Shown: positions 37,134 to 46,922 of the stretch, one piece after another | How positions within the stretch are numbered: the first letter of the stretch is position 1 | How the letters are laid out: each line of letters starts with the position of its first letter | From: Hydrogenophaga borbori | GTDB lineage: Bacteria > Pseudomonadota > Gammaproteobacteria > Burkholderiales > Burkholderiaceae_C | Assembly (NCBI RefSeq): GCF_003417535.1 | Contig: NZ_QVLS01000013.1 | Coordinates: 62,001-126,000, forward strand | Length of the DNA stretch: 64,000 nt | Reading direction: 5' to 3' | Translations under genes and position numbers: made by a program | The notes under the pieces: generated by a model | Told to the model about the DNA's origin: nothing | Seen by the model: only the letters and a program-made list of their open reading frames with translations | Databases searched by the model: none

Positions 37134-38957
37134 TCAAGGTGTGAAGCGGGCACCGAATCGCCCCTCACCGCCAGCGCCGACGATCAAGCGATGCGTGGCT
37201 CGCGTGGCGCCCACGTAGACAAGACGGGCCTCCTCGCGCTCATCCTCACCCGAGCCGGGCCTGTGTCCGACACCGACCAAGGCCACAACGGGAAATTCCA
37301 GCCCCTTGCTGGCGTGAAGGGTCATGACCTTGACACTGTCGTCCGCGGGATCGAAGGTGCCCGCCCCCTTGCGCACCTGATGCGGCAACCGTCTCTGCCG
37401 CAGCGCACTGGCACAGGTGTCCATTTCGCTGTAGTGCCGACAAAGAATGGCCATGTCGCCCCAGGCGTGCCCTTCCTGGTGCGCGCTGGCCAGCAGCTCG
37501 GCCACCTTCTGAGCCTCCTCATACACCGTGGGCAGGCGAATGATCAGCGGCGCCTGCCCGTCTCGGCCGCAGCTCACAGGCTTTAGCAAGGGGACGCCAT
37601 CGTCGTCCTGGTCCTCGGCCGTGAGCAGGTCCGCTGCAATCAGGCTCGCGGTCTCAAGGATCTGACGTGTATTGCGGTAGTTGATCTTGAGGATGGTGGT
37701 GCGACCCTGGGCCTGAATACCCACACTTTTGAAACTGAACTGCCGACTTTTGCTTCGCTCGTAAATGCTCTGCGCATCGTCGTAGAGCACCAACAGGCTG
37801 TTGGTGGCGGGGTCAACCATCTGCACCACAAGCCTGAACCATTCAGGAGCGAAGTCGTGGCCCTCGTCAATGAGAACGGCTTGGTACTGGCCGCTGGGGA
37901 TCTGCCGGCGATCCACACCACCGATGACACGATGGACCATCTCGGCCATCTTCTCGCCCACGGGCAGATGTTGTGCGGGCAAATCCTGCCCATACGCAAC
38001 CAATTGGTCCCGGCACCATTTGTGGAAGTGCACGGCATGCACGCAATGTTCGAGGCCCTTGAGCTGCATCACACGCGCGAGTTGCTTGGCCAATGGCTCG
38101 TTGTAGCAAAGGATGAGGATGGGCTTGCTGTGGGCCGTCTGGGCCTTGGCCAGGTGCTCGGCCCGGTAGCCAAGCAGCATGGTCTTCCCCGAGCCAGCCA
38201 CACCATGGATGACACGATGCCCCTCGCCCAGGCTGCGCGCCAATTGCTCCTGCTGCAGGTCCATCACGCGCATGATGCTGGGCAACTCGCCAGCGTCGTC
38301 TTCGGTGTTGAACAGCTTGCCTTGAACCGGCACACGGACTTCGGGAAACATGATCCAGCGCGCGCGGTCAAGCTGGGGCAGGCTCAGCGCTTTGTTGCCG
38401 AAAGCGTGCGGGAACATGTTCCACAGACGTTGCTGAAAGACGTCCGCTTCCACGGCCTCGGTCATCTCGTCGGCGCAGATGGCCAAGTGCGGCTCAATGG
38501 CCTCGCCCAGGCCAGCCGTCTCAAACTGCTTGCGCGTGATGCGCGTGAACACCACGCCATGGCCCCACGGAAAGGCCAGTTTGCCCTGGTGGGGGCCGCT
38601 CGGATGCACCAGCTGCGGGTCACGCTCTAGCGCGTTGACGACCTGAATGGCGCAATGTCGTGCTTGTGCCAAAGGGTTCATCACCACCTTCACCGGTCCG
38701 TCGGGGACGATCTCCCACGCCTCCCGCGTGGCACGACGCACGGTCTCTAGTCGCCAGTCCTTGGTTTCCAGGATCAACAGCCCACGCCGTGGATGCAGAA
38801 CGACAAAATCGGGGTGGGTCTGCTTTGGACCAATGGGAACGTCGTACCAGAGCAGGTAGTCGTCTTCGAGCTTTTGTTCGAGCCGCTCGGCCAGCCGGCG
38901 CTCGCCATTGGTCATGCGCGACACGCAACTGCCCATTGCCGGAATCAAGGTGGCCAT
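37134..38957 (-). CDS. NERD nuclease-domain / UvrD-like helicase
   Basis: A 607-residue two-domain protein. The N-terminal NERD domain (about 15-130) has the nuclease-like residues Asp50 and Glu64-X-Lys66 (HPDFVVLH, LILETKDW). The C-terminal superfamily 1 helicase has Walker A HGVAGSGKT (251-259), Walker B DEGHD (364-368), DDAQ (393-396), NYRN (426-429), motif V LHASKGLEFP (547-556) and motif VI VYVGATRA (580-587). All helicase motifs are intact. GC content is visibly lower than in the neighbours, suggesting later acquisition. NERD-helicases are candidate phage-defence proteins; no partner gene is beside it. The start MATLIPAMG (38957) is preferred over ATG 38999, which lies within an inverted repeat. 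Confidence 0.8.
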   Translation of the reverse strand: MATLIPAMGSCVSRMTNGERRLAERLEQKLEDDYLLWYDVPIGPKQTHPDFVVLHPRRGLLILETKDWRLETVRRATREAWEIVPDGPVKVVMNPLAQARHCAIQVVNALERDPQLVHPSGPHQGKLAFPWGHGVVFTRITRKQFETAGLGEAIEPHLAICADEMTEAVEADVFQQRLWNMFPHAFGNKALSLPQLDRARWIMFPEVRVPVQGKLFNTEDDAGELPSIMRVMDLQQEQLARSLGEGHRVIHGVAGSGKTMLLGYRAEHLAKAQTAHSKPILILCYNEPLAKQLARVMQLKGLEHCVHAVHFHKWCRDQLVAYGQDLPAQHLPVGEKMAEMVHRVIGGVDRRQIPSGQYQAVLIDEGHDFAPEWFRLVVQMVDPATNSLLVLYDDAQSIYERSKSRQFSFKSVGIQAQGRTTILKINYRNTRQILETASLIAADLLTAEDQDDDGVPLLKPVSCGRDGQAPLIIRLPTVYEEAQKVAELLASAHQEGHAWGDMAILCRHYSEMDTCASALRQRRLPHQVRKGAGTFDPADDSVKVMTLHASKGLEFPVVALVGVGHRPGSGEDEREEARLVYVGATRATHRLIVGAGGEGRFGARFTP

Positions 38958-38966
38958 GACTTTGTA

Positions 38967-39008
38967 AGTATTTGCTTCCCCTGGGATGGCATGATGCACG
39001 CAAATACT
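38967..39008. repeat. Inverted repeat upstream of the NERD-helicase gene
   Basis: AGTATTTGC (38967-38975) and GCAAATACT (39000-39008) are exact 9-base inverted arms around a 24-bp spacer. The arms are AT-rich in a GC-rich setting and lie 10 bp upstream of the helicase start. It may be an operator or a relic of the event that brought the gene in. Confidence 0.5.
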
Positions 39009-39087
39009 CCCAACAGCACGCTTCGGGTGTCAACGGCGCGTTTTGAGTGATCGCCGTCACGCCCTACGCAACCACTCAGTCCTTGCC

Positions 39088-39495
39088 ATGCTCGCCAACC
39101 TCACCCCCTTCCTCCTCCACTGGGCCCTCACCGCCTTCGCGCTCTGGGTGGCGAGCCACGTGTTCAAAGGCATGCGCTTCAGCGGCACGGGCGCGCTGGT
39201 GGTTGCCGCCCTGCTGCTGGGGCTGGCCAATGCCATCGTGCGGCCGCTGCTGGTGCTGCTGACGCTGCCGCTCACGCTGATCACCTTCGGGCTGTTCCTG
39301 CTGGTGATCAACGCCGTGGTGCTGATGCTGGTGGCCAAGCTGGTGGAAGGCTTCAGCATCGACGGCTTCTGGACCGCCCTGTGGGCCAGCCTCTTCATGT
39401 CGGTGCTGAGCGTCGTGCTCGGCGCCTTCGTGCTCGGCGGCACGCCGGACTTCACCATCCAGACGAGCCCGGGGCCGGGACAGGTCTGGCTGTAG
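39088..39495 (+). CDS. YvlD-type four-TM protein ('phage holin family IV')
   Basis: A 135-residue membrane protein with four hydrophobic segments, the signature LANAIVRPLLVLLTLPLTLITFGLFLLVINA and the later AKLVEGFSIDGF. The family is called phage holin superfamily IV, but members are common chromosomal proteins with no proven lysis role. No phage genes are near. The ATG at 39088 is chosen at the hydrophobic start, though the frame is open to 39043. Confidence 0.75.
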   Translation: MLANLTPFLLHWALTAFALWVASHVFKGMRFSGTGALVVAALLLGLANAIVRPLLVLLTLPLTLITFGLFLLVINAVVLMLVAKLVEGFSIDGFWTALWASLFMSVLSVVLGAFVLGGTPDFTIQTSPGPGQVWL

Positions 39496-39586
39496 TCCGT
39501 CGCCTCTGCCCCCTACCGGGGGTGATCGCCCCCGATTCGGGTCCGTCGACGGTCACAAGGCAAGGCGCACGGCGCTTCGATTCCCG

Positions 39587-39910
39587 ATGCCCCGCCCCCA
39601 CCACCACGTCTACGTCATCGAGTTGCACCGCGACGTGCTGCTCGAACACAAGTTCCGCGCCTGCAACCCGGGCTACGTGGACGGCAGGCCCTGCGTCTAT
39701 GTGGGCATGACCGGCCTGGACCCCGACCTGCGCTTCGACAAGCACAAGGCCGGCATCCAGTCCAACGCTTACGTCTTCAGGTACGGGCTGCGGCTGCTGC
39801 CGGATCTGTACGAGGGTTTCAACCCCATGCGCTACCGCGACGCGGTGGACAAGGAGATCGAGGTCGCCATCGACCTGCGCTCGGCCGGCTTCGGCGTCTG
39901 GCAGGCCTGA
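39587..39910 (+). CDS. Small GIY-YIG-like protein (weak match)
   Basis: A 107-residue protein with a pattern reminiscent of a GIY-YIG nuclease: VYVIELHRDVLL, then PCVYVGMTGLDPDLRFDKHKAG and a late acidic residue in AVDKEIEVA. The first G-I-Y is not intact, and no other domain is present, so activity is doubtful. It starts MPRPHHH and is followed by pcp, convergent. Confidence 0.45.
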   Translation: MPRPHHHVYVIELHRDVLLEHKFRACNPGYVDGRPCVYVGMTGLDPDLRFDKHKAGIQSNAYVFRYGLRLLPDLYEGFNPMRYRDAVDKEIEVAIDLRSAGFGVWQA

Positions 39911-39955
39911 CGCAGCGCGTCGAGCCGCGCGTCGAGCCGCGCCTCGAGCCCCGCG

Positions 39956-40627
39956 TCAGTGCGTGGCGCCGGCGCCCAGCGCCCTGTCCTGCCGCTCCCG
40001 AAGCGCGCACCGCACGGCCAGCCGCAGGCCGTGGACGATGGCGTCCAAGGCCATGCTGGGCCGCCCCTGCTCGGGCAGCCAGGGCACGTGCACGAAACCG
40101 CCGCGCGCGTGGCGCAGGCCGCGGCGCGTCGCCAGCGTGTGCATGAGGCCGTAGAACACGTGGTTGCAGACGAAGGTGCCGGCGGTCTGCGAGACCTCGG
40201 CGGCGATGCCAGCCGCCTGCAGCTCGGCCCGCATGGTTTTGATGGGCAGGCCCGTGAAGTAGGCGGCGGGCGCGCCGGGCCGCACCGGCGCGTCGATGGG
40301 CTGCGCGCCCGCGTTGTCGGCAATGGGCGCGTCGTCCAGGTTGATGGCCACGCGCTCCAGCGAGATGGCGCCGCGCCCGCCAGCCTGCCCCACGCAGATA
40401 ACCAGCGCGGGCCGGTGTTCGTCGAGCAGGGCCGCGAGACGCCGCAGCGATTCGCCGAACACGGTGGGCAGCTGCGCCGCCACCACCGTGTGGTCCAGCA
40501 GGCGCTCGCCGTGCAGGGCCTGCACGGCCTGCCAGCTCGGGTTCACGCTCGCGCCATCGAAAGGGTCGAAGCCGGTGAGCAGGACCGTCTTCGACGGCGC
40601 GGTGGGCGGGCTGGGGTGGGCGGGCAT
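39956..40627 (-). CDS. pcp: Pyroglutamyl-peptidase I
   Basis: A 223-residue cysteine peptidase that removes N-terminal pyroglutamate from peptides in the cytoplasm. The catalytic triad is visible: Glu91 in SLERVAINLDD, Cys154 in TAGTFVCNHVFYG and His180 in GFVHVPWLPEQ. Length is close to the usual 215. It begins with a short Pro/Ser-rich N-terminus, then KTVLLTGFDPF. The DUF3014 gene lies 42 bp upstream on the same strand. Confidence 0.92.
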   Translation of the reverse strand: MPAHPSPPTAPSKTVLLTGFDPFDGASVNPSWQAVQALHGERLLDHTVVAAQLPTVFGESLRRLAALLDEHRPALVICVGQAGGRGAISLERVAINLDDAPIADNAGAQPIDAPVRPGAPAAYFTGLPIKTMRAELQAAGIAAEVSQTAGTFVCNHVFYGLMHTLATRRGLRHARGGFVHVPWLPEQGRPSMALDAIVHGLRLAVRCALRERQDRALGAGATH

Positions 40628-40669
40628 CGCAGCAATCTACCGCAGCTGCCGTTGCCCAGGCCCCGCGGT

Positions 40670-41545
40670 TCAGCGCCGCGCGAGGCGGCCACGCACGTCC
40701 ACCAGCTTGGCCTGCAGGCGGCGCTGGTTGTCCGCGCCCATGCGCAGCAGGATCTTCTGCCCGGCCGACAGGGCTTCCAGTTGCGGATCGGCGTACTCGT
40801 ACCGCACCCAGGGCCGGGTGGACGGCACCTCGCCCTTCACCTGCACCAGCGCCACGGTTGGTGGGGCGGCGGGCACGGGCGTGGCGATGAGCTGGTCCAG
40901 CACCTGTACCAGGCGGTCGTTGAAGTAGCGGCCCGGAAAGCCCAGTTCCTCGTACGCCTGCTGGAACAGCGGGTAGAGGCGGCGGTACAGCGCCACGGCC
41001 CGGCCCGTGTCCACCGACTCGGCGAACTGCACGAAGGGTGTGTAGCGCGCGCTGTTGTCGGGGGCAATGGTCTCGGTGGCGCCGTCGGCGGCCTTGACCG
41101 AGGCAAAGCGCCCGGGGGTGGGGGTCACGGGCCACATCAGCACGGGTGCGTGCGAACGCCCCAGGTTGTCCACCGTGGCCACGGCGCGCTTGACGAAACC
41201 GTCGAGCTGCAGGAAACGCAGCGCGTTCGGGCGGCCGAGCAGCGCGGCGAGGTGATCGCTCACGTAGGGGTCGGCGTCGGCCAGCGCGGGCAAGGGCGCG
41301 GGCGGGGCGCTGGCTTCGGCCGCCGGGGGCTCCACCGGGTGCTGGATGGCGGGCGGCGCCGGTTCGGCGAGCGCGGGTGGGGCGGCGGGGGCGGGGGCGG
41401 CCGCCGCCGGGGGTTCCACCGGGGCGGGGGCCTGCCGGTCCTGGTAGTACCGCCAGCCGAAGTAGGCCACGGCGGCCAGCGCCGCCAAGGCGATCAGGAC
41501 GGTGGGAAGGCGGGAGCGGTCGTCTGGGTCGGGTTGGCGTGTCAT
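40670..41545 (-). CDS. DUF3014-family membrane-anchored protein
   Basis: A 291-residue protein with a single N-terminal membrane helix (about residues 12-32), then an Ala/Pro-rich linker (40-90) and a C-terminal periplasmic domain (DPYVSDHLAALLGRPNALRFLQLDGF, and WPVTPTPGRFAS, ending RLARR). This is DUF3014; function unknown. It precedes pcp and is divergent from rpoH. Confidence 0.78.
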   Translation of the reverse strand: MTRQPDPDDRSRLPTVLIALAALAAVAYFGWRYYQDRQAPAPVEPPAAAAPAPAAPPALAEPAPPAIQHPVEPPAAEASAPPAPLPALADADPYVSDHLAALLGRPNALRFLQLDGFVKRAVATVDNLGRSHAPVLMWPVTPTPGRFASVKAADGATETIAPDNSARYTPFVQFAESVDTGRAVALYRRLYPLFQQAYEELGFPGRYFNDRLVQVLDQLIATPVPAAPPTVALVQVKGEVPSTRPWVRYEYADPQLEALSAGQKILLRMGADNQRRLQAKLVDVRGRLARR

Positions 41546-41721
41546 GGCCTCGTCACCTCGGGGAAGCGGGAAGGCGTCCTATGCTACGCCCCGGGGGGTA
41601 CCCCAGGCCCCTGGTCGGGACCCGGCCCGCCCGGCCGGCCCCGTTTCCCCTCGCGCTCGGGCGGGCGGCGACAACCGGCGGTACCCCGGCCCATCCGCCC
41701 GCGCCGGTTGGAACTTCCGCT

Positions 41722-41748
41722 TTAGCACTCCCTCCAAGCGAGTGCTAA
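41722..41748 (+). promoter_or_regulatory. CIRCE operator (HrcA site) upstream of rpoH
   Basis: TTAGCACTC, nine bases, GAGTGCTAA is a perfect CIRCE element. It overlaps the likely promoter: TTAGCA (41722) as a weak -35 and TAATAT or CTAATA (41745-41751) as the -10. The HrcA repressor would therefore block rpoH when chaperones are in excess. HrcA itself is not in this window. Confidence 0.9.
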
Positions 41749-41780
41749 TATTCTTGTTCGATACCCCGAGGAGGTCATCC

Positions 41781-42740
41781 ATGTCCCATTCGCTGATTCC
41801 CGTGGCCGCTGCGCCGAGCAGCGATCTGGCCGTGGCCGGTTCCTGGACGAACCGCTCGCTCACGCTGCCGCCCCTGGGCAATCTGGACGCCTACATCTCC
41901 GCCGTGAACCGCCTGCCCCTGCTCAGCCTGGAGGAGGAACAGGACGCGGCGCGCCGCCTGCGCGACCACAACGACCTGGACGCCGCCGGGCGCCTGGTCC
42001 TGTCGCACCTGCGGCTGGTTGTTTCCATCTCCCGCCAGTACCTGGGCTATGGCCTGCCGCACGGCGACCTGATCCAGGAAGGCAACGTGGGCCTGATGAA
42101 AGCCGTCAAGCGCTTCGACCCCGAGCAGGGCGTGCGCCTGGTGAGCTACGCCATCCACTGGATCAAGGCCGAGATCCACGAATACATCCTGAAGAACTGG
42201 CGCATGGTCAAGCTGGCCACGACCAAGGCCCAGCGCAAGCTGTTCTTCAACCTGCGCTCGCGCAAGCAGGGCCTGCGCGCCGAGGCCGCCGACGGCGACA
42301 CCCACCGCGAGGTGCTCAGCGACGCCGAGGTGGGCCTGGTGGCGCGTGAACTGAACGTCAAGCCCGACGAGGTGCGCGAGATGGAAACGCGCCTGGCCGG
42401 CGGCGACGTCATGCTGGACCCGGGCCCGGGTGACGACGGCGAAGAGGCTTTCGGCCCCATCGCCTACCTGGCTGACCAGTCGCACGAGCCCACGGCGGTG
42501 CTCGAATCGGCCCACCGCGACCGGCTCGCCACCGAAGGCGTGGCGCAGGCCATGGGCGAGTTGGACGAGCGCTCGCGCCGCATCGTGAGCGAGCGCTGGC
42601 TCAAGGTGAACGACGACGGTTCCGGCGGCATGACCCTGCACGAACTGGCCGCCGAGTACGGCGTGAGCGCCGAGCGCATCCGCCAGATCGAGGTGGCGGC
42701 CATGAAAAAGATGCGCAAGGCGCTCGCCGGCTACGCCTGA
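41781..42740 (+). CDS. rpoH: Heat-shock sigma factor sigma-32
   Basis: A 319-residue sigma-70 family member of group 3. Conserved region 2 (LVVSISRQYLGYGLPHGDLIQEGNVGLMKAV), the RpoH box QRKLFFNLR with KNWRMVKLATTKAQ, and region 4 with ERIRQIEVAAMKKMRKAL are all present. It directs RNA polymerase to heat-shock promoters. The ATG follows GAGGAGGT, a strong ribosome-binding site. A perfect CIRCE sits 33 bp upstream of the ATG, which would link rpoH to HrcA. Confidence 0.93.
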   Translation: MSHSLIPVAAAPSSDLAVAGSWTNRSLTLPPLGNLDAYISAVNRLPLLSLEEEQDAARRLRDHNDLDAAGRLVLSHLRLVVSISRQYLGYGLPHGDLIQEGNVGLMKAVKRFDPEQGVRLVSYAIHWIKAEIHEYILKNWRMVKLATTKAQRKLFFNLRSRKQGLRAEAADGDTHREVLSDAEVGLVARELNVKPDEVREMETRLAGGDVMLDPGPGDDGEEAFGPIAYLADQSHEPTAVLESAHRDRLATEGVAQAMGELDERSRRIVSERWLKVNDDGSGGMTLHELAAEYGVSAERIRQIEVAAMKKMRKALAGYA

Positions 42741-42771
42741 TCCGTCCGGCGCGACGGCACAATCGCGCCCC

Positions 42772-44532
42772 ATGCCTTTCTTTGTTCCCGTGGGGCGGCG
42801 CCTGAGCGCCGCCCTGGGCCTTTGCCTGGCCCTGCTCTGCCTCCCCGCCTTCGCCATTGACGCGGCGCCCGCCGACGCCGACCCCGCGCCCATCGCGCTG
42901 GACGCGCGCCGGGCCACCATTTCGCTGGACGGCCGCAGCCAGCAGTTGCTGGACCCGACCGGCGCCTTGGGCATCGATGACATCGCGGCGGGCCCCCCGG
43001 GCCTGAACTGGCGCCTGCGCGGTGCGGGCGAGCGCACCGTGTTGTCGGGCCAGACCGCGCTGTGGCTGCGTTTCGACGTGCTGATGCGCGACACCCAGGC
43101 GCACTGGGAGCTCGAACTCGCGCGCTCGGGCACCGACGCCATCACGATGTACTACCGCGACGCCCAGGGCCAGTGGCGCGTGCAACGCGCCGGCGACCGG
43201 CTGGCCGTGAGCGACTGGGCCAACCCCGACCGCTACCCCGTGTTCAGCCTGGACGTGCGCCCGGACGAAACCGTGCGCTACTGGGTGCGGGTGGAGCACG
43301 CGCGCGTGCCCTTCTCGGGCGTCTTCCAGCTGCACGACCACAACACCCTGCGCGAGCAACGCATCCACCAGCAGTTTGTGCTGGGCGCCTATTTCGGGAT
43401 GGCCTTGCTGCTGACGGTGGTGGCGCTGGCCAACATGGCGGTGTTCCGCGACGCCGCCTTTGCGACCTATGCGATCTATATCAGCCTGCTGGGCCTGAGC
43501 ATGGCCGCGTCCTTGGGCGTGGGCGGACAGTTCCTCTGGCCGAACCTGGTGCGATGGAACCAGGAGGCGGAGTTCGTCCTGCTGCCCCTCATGGGCCTGG
43601 TGGGCCTGATGTTCGTGCGCCAGGTGGCCCAGCCGCGGCGCATCGGGCGCACCCTGGACCGGCTGTGCCTGGCGCTGGCGGCGGCCTGGCTGATCGGCAT
43701 CGTGTGGGACCAGTCGCTGCCCAGCGCCTTGAGCCTGCAGGCCTTGAGCGCGCTCGGCACCCTGTCCATGCTCACCATCGCGGCCATGCTGGGCCTGGCG
43801 TGGCGCAGCGGCGAGACCTGGATCCGCTGGTTCGCGGTGAGCATGGTGCCGGTGCTGCTGGCCTCTACCCTGCCGGTGCTGCGCAATTTCAACCTGCTGT
43901 CGTCGAACTTCCTGTCGCAGTACGGCATCGTGATCGCCGCGTCCATCGAGGCGCCCCTGCTGTTCTACGCCCTGCTGATGCGGTCGCGGATTCAGCACGA
44001 GACCCAGGCCCGTGCCCATGCACTGGAGCGCACCGAGCCCTTGACCGGCCTGACCCACCGGCCGCATTTCCTGCTGCGCCTGCACGACAGCCTGGTGCGG
44101 GCCCAGCGCTATGGCCACCACAGCGCCCTGCTGCTGGTGCACCTGCACAACCACGCCGAGATCGCCGCCCGCCACGGACGCGAGGTCGCCGACCGCGCGC
44201 TGGTGATCGCCGCCTCGCAGCTGCGCGCGGTGGCGCGCGACGTCGATACGGCCGCGCGGCTGGACGACGACAGCTTCGCGCTGCTGATAGAGGGCCCGGT
44301 CAAGCCCGATCAGGTGCTGCACACGGCCACCAGCCTGTTGGCCAATGGTCTGCGCCTTTCACCGCGCCTGCCCGCGGGCACCACGCTGCGCCTGCGGGTG
44401 GTGGCCGCGCTGCTGCCCGACGCCGACAGCGAGCTCGCCCAGGATGCCGCCGCCCACCTCGAGTGGATGCGCCAGGGCATGCTCACGCTCAGCGAAGAGC
44501 CGCGCAAGGCGATTCTTCGGCTGAACTTCTGA
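42772..44532 (+). CDS. 7TMR-DISM receptor with a degenerate GGDEF domain
   Basis: A 586-residue membrane receptor: signal peptide (1-29), a periplasmic DISM sensing domain (about 45-190), seven membrane helices (about 200-405), then a GGDEF-like domain (about 415-580). The catalytic signature is replaced by RLDDDSF (496-502) where RxGGDEF is expected, and DxLTGL is EPLTGL (422-427). It therefore cannot be a normal diguanylate cyclase; it may bind GTP or interact with a partner. CACAAT ends 8 nt before its ATG, suggesting a leaderless message. Confidence 0.8.
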   Translation: MPFFVPVGRRLSAALGLCLALLCLPAFAIDAAPADADPAPIALDARRATISLDGRSQQLLDPTGALGIDDIAAGPPGLNWRLRGAGERTVLSGQTALWLRFDVLMRDTQAHWELELARSGTDAITMYYRDAQGQWRVQRAGDRLAVSDWANPDRYPVFSLDVRPDETVRYWVRVEHARVPFSGVFQLHDHNTLREQRIHQQFVLGAYFGMALLLTVVALANMAVFRDAAFATYAIYISLLGLSMAASLGVGGQFLWPNLVRWNQEAEFVLLPLMGLVGLMFVRQVAQPRRIGRTLDRLCLALAAAWLIGIVWDQSLPSALSLQALSALGTLSMLTIAAMLGLAWRSGETWIRWFAVSMVPVLLASTLPVLRNFNLLSSNFLSQYGIVIAASIEAPLLFYALLMRSRIQHETQARAHALERTEPLTGLTHRPHFLLRLHDSLVRAQRYGHHSALLLVHLHNHAEIAARHGREVADRALVIAASQLRAVARDVDTAARLDDDSFALLIEGPVKPDQVLHTATSLLANGLRLSPRLPAGTTLRLRVVAALLPDADSELAQDAAAHLEWMRQGMLTLSEEPRKAILRLNF

Positions 44533-44542
44533 GCGCCGGGGT

Positions 44543-46099
<1,557 letters not shown>

Positions 46100-46109
46100 G
46101 AAATGAAAA

Positions 46110-46142
46110 GCGGGTTGGGCGCCCGAGTGGCGCGCAACCCGC
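46110..46142 (-). repeat. Inverted repeat over the lysS start region
   Basis: Outer arms GCGGGTTG and CAACCCGC with inner GCGCC/GGCGC pairs and one C-C mismatch form a 13-bp stem with a five-base loop. It directly follows a TACAAT -10 (minus strand, 46144-46149), so the transcription start would fall within it. It may be an operator or a leader stem. Confidence 0.45.
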
Positions 46143-46188
46143 AATTGTAGTTTTGCGACGGAAGCCGCCGCGCCACGGGGCCTCGGGC

Positions 46189-46905
46189 CTATTCGCCCAG
46201 GTACGCCGCGCGGACCTTCGGATCGGTCAGCATCTGCTTCGCGTCGCCGCTCATGATGATCTCGCCCGAGTCCATCACGTAGCCGCGGTCGGCGATCTGC
46301 AAGGCGCGGCTGGCGTTCTGCTCCACCAGCAGAATGGTCACGCCCTGCGCCGACACGTCGCGCACCACCTCGAAGATCTTGTCGACCATGATCGGCGACA
46401 GGCCCATGGACGGCTCATCGAGCAGCAGCACCTTGGGCTGGCTCATGAGCGCGCGCGCCATCGCCAGCATCTGCTGCTCGCCGCCGCTCATGGTCCCGGC
46501 GAGCTGGTCCTTGCGCTCCTTCAGGCGCGGGAAAATGCCGAACATGCGCTCGATGTCCTGCGCGATGCCGGCCTTGTCCTTGCGCACGTAGGCGCCCATC
46601 TGCAGGTTCTCGGTGATGCTCATGCGCGTGAACACGCCGCGGCCTTCCGGCACCATGGCCAGGCCCTGCTTCACCAGGTCCCAGGCGCCCTTGCCCTTGA
46701 TGCTCTGGCCCAGGTACTCGACGTCGCCCGCCTCCATGGCGAGCGAGCCGGTGATGGCCTTCATGGTGGTGGTCTTGCCCGCGCCGTTGGAGCCGATCAG
46801 CGTGATCAGTTCGCCCTCGCGCACTTCGAGGTCGATGCCCTTGACCGCCTTGATGCCGCCGTACGAAACCTTGAGGCCGGCGACCTTGAGTAGTGTGTTT
46901 GCCAT
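46189..46905 (-). CDS. livF: Branched-chain amino-acid ABC transporter ATPase
   Basis: A 238-residue ATPase. Walker [10 protein letters not shown] (38-46), signature SGGEQQML (140-147) and Walker [13 protein letters not shown] are present; VPEGRGVF is a LivF hallmark. With LivG it powers high-affinity leucine/isoleucine/valine import. The start MANTLLKV (46905) is 17 bp after the livG stop. The operon ends here, and lysS lies 89 bp downstream on the same strand. Confidence 0.92.
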   Translation of the reverse strand: MANTLLKVAGLKVSYGGIKAVKGIDLEVREGELITLIGSNGAGKTTTMKAITGSLAMEAGDVEYLGQSIKGKGAWDLVKQGLAMVPEGRGVFTRMSITENLQMGAYVRKDKAGIAQDIERMFGIFPRLKERKDQLAGTMSGGEQQMLAMARALMSQPKVLLLDEPSMGLSPIMVDKIFEVVRDVSAQGVTILLVEQNASRALQIADRGYVMDSGEIIMSGDAKQMLTDPKVRAAYLGE

Positions 46906-46922
46906 GCTGTTCTCCTGCCGAC

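Noticed and set aside
37134..38957. A multi-gene defence island
   Set aside because: Both flanks are housekeeping or conserved membrane genes; only the single gene is atypical.
39088..39495. A phage holin as evidence of a prophage
   Set aside because: The family is widespread on chromosomes, and no integrase, capsid or lysis partner is nearby.
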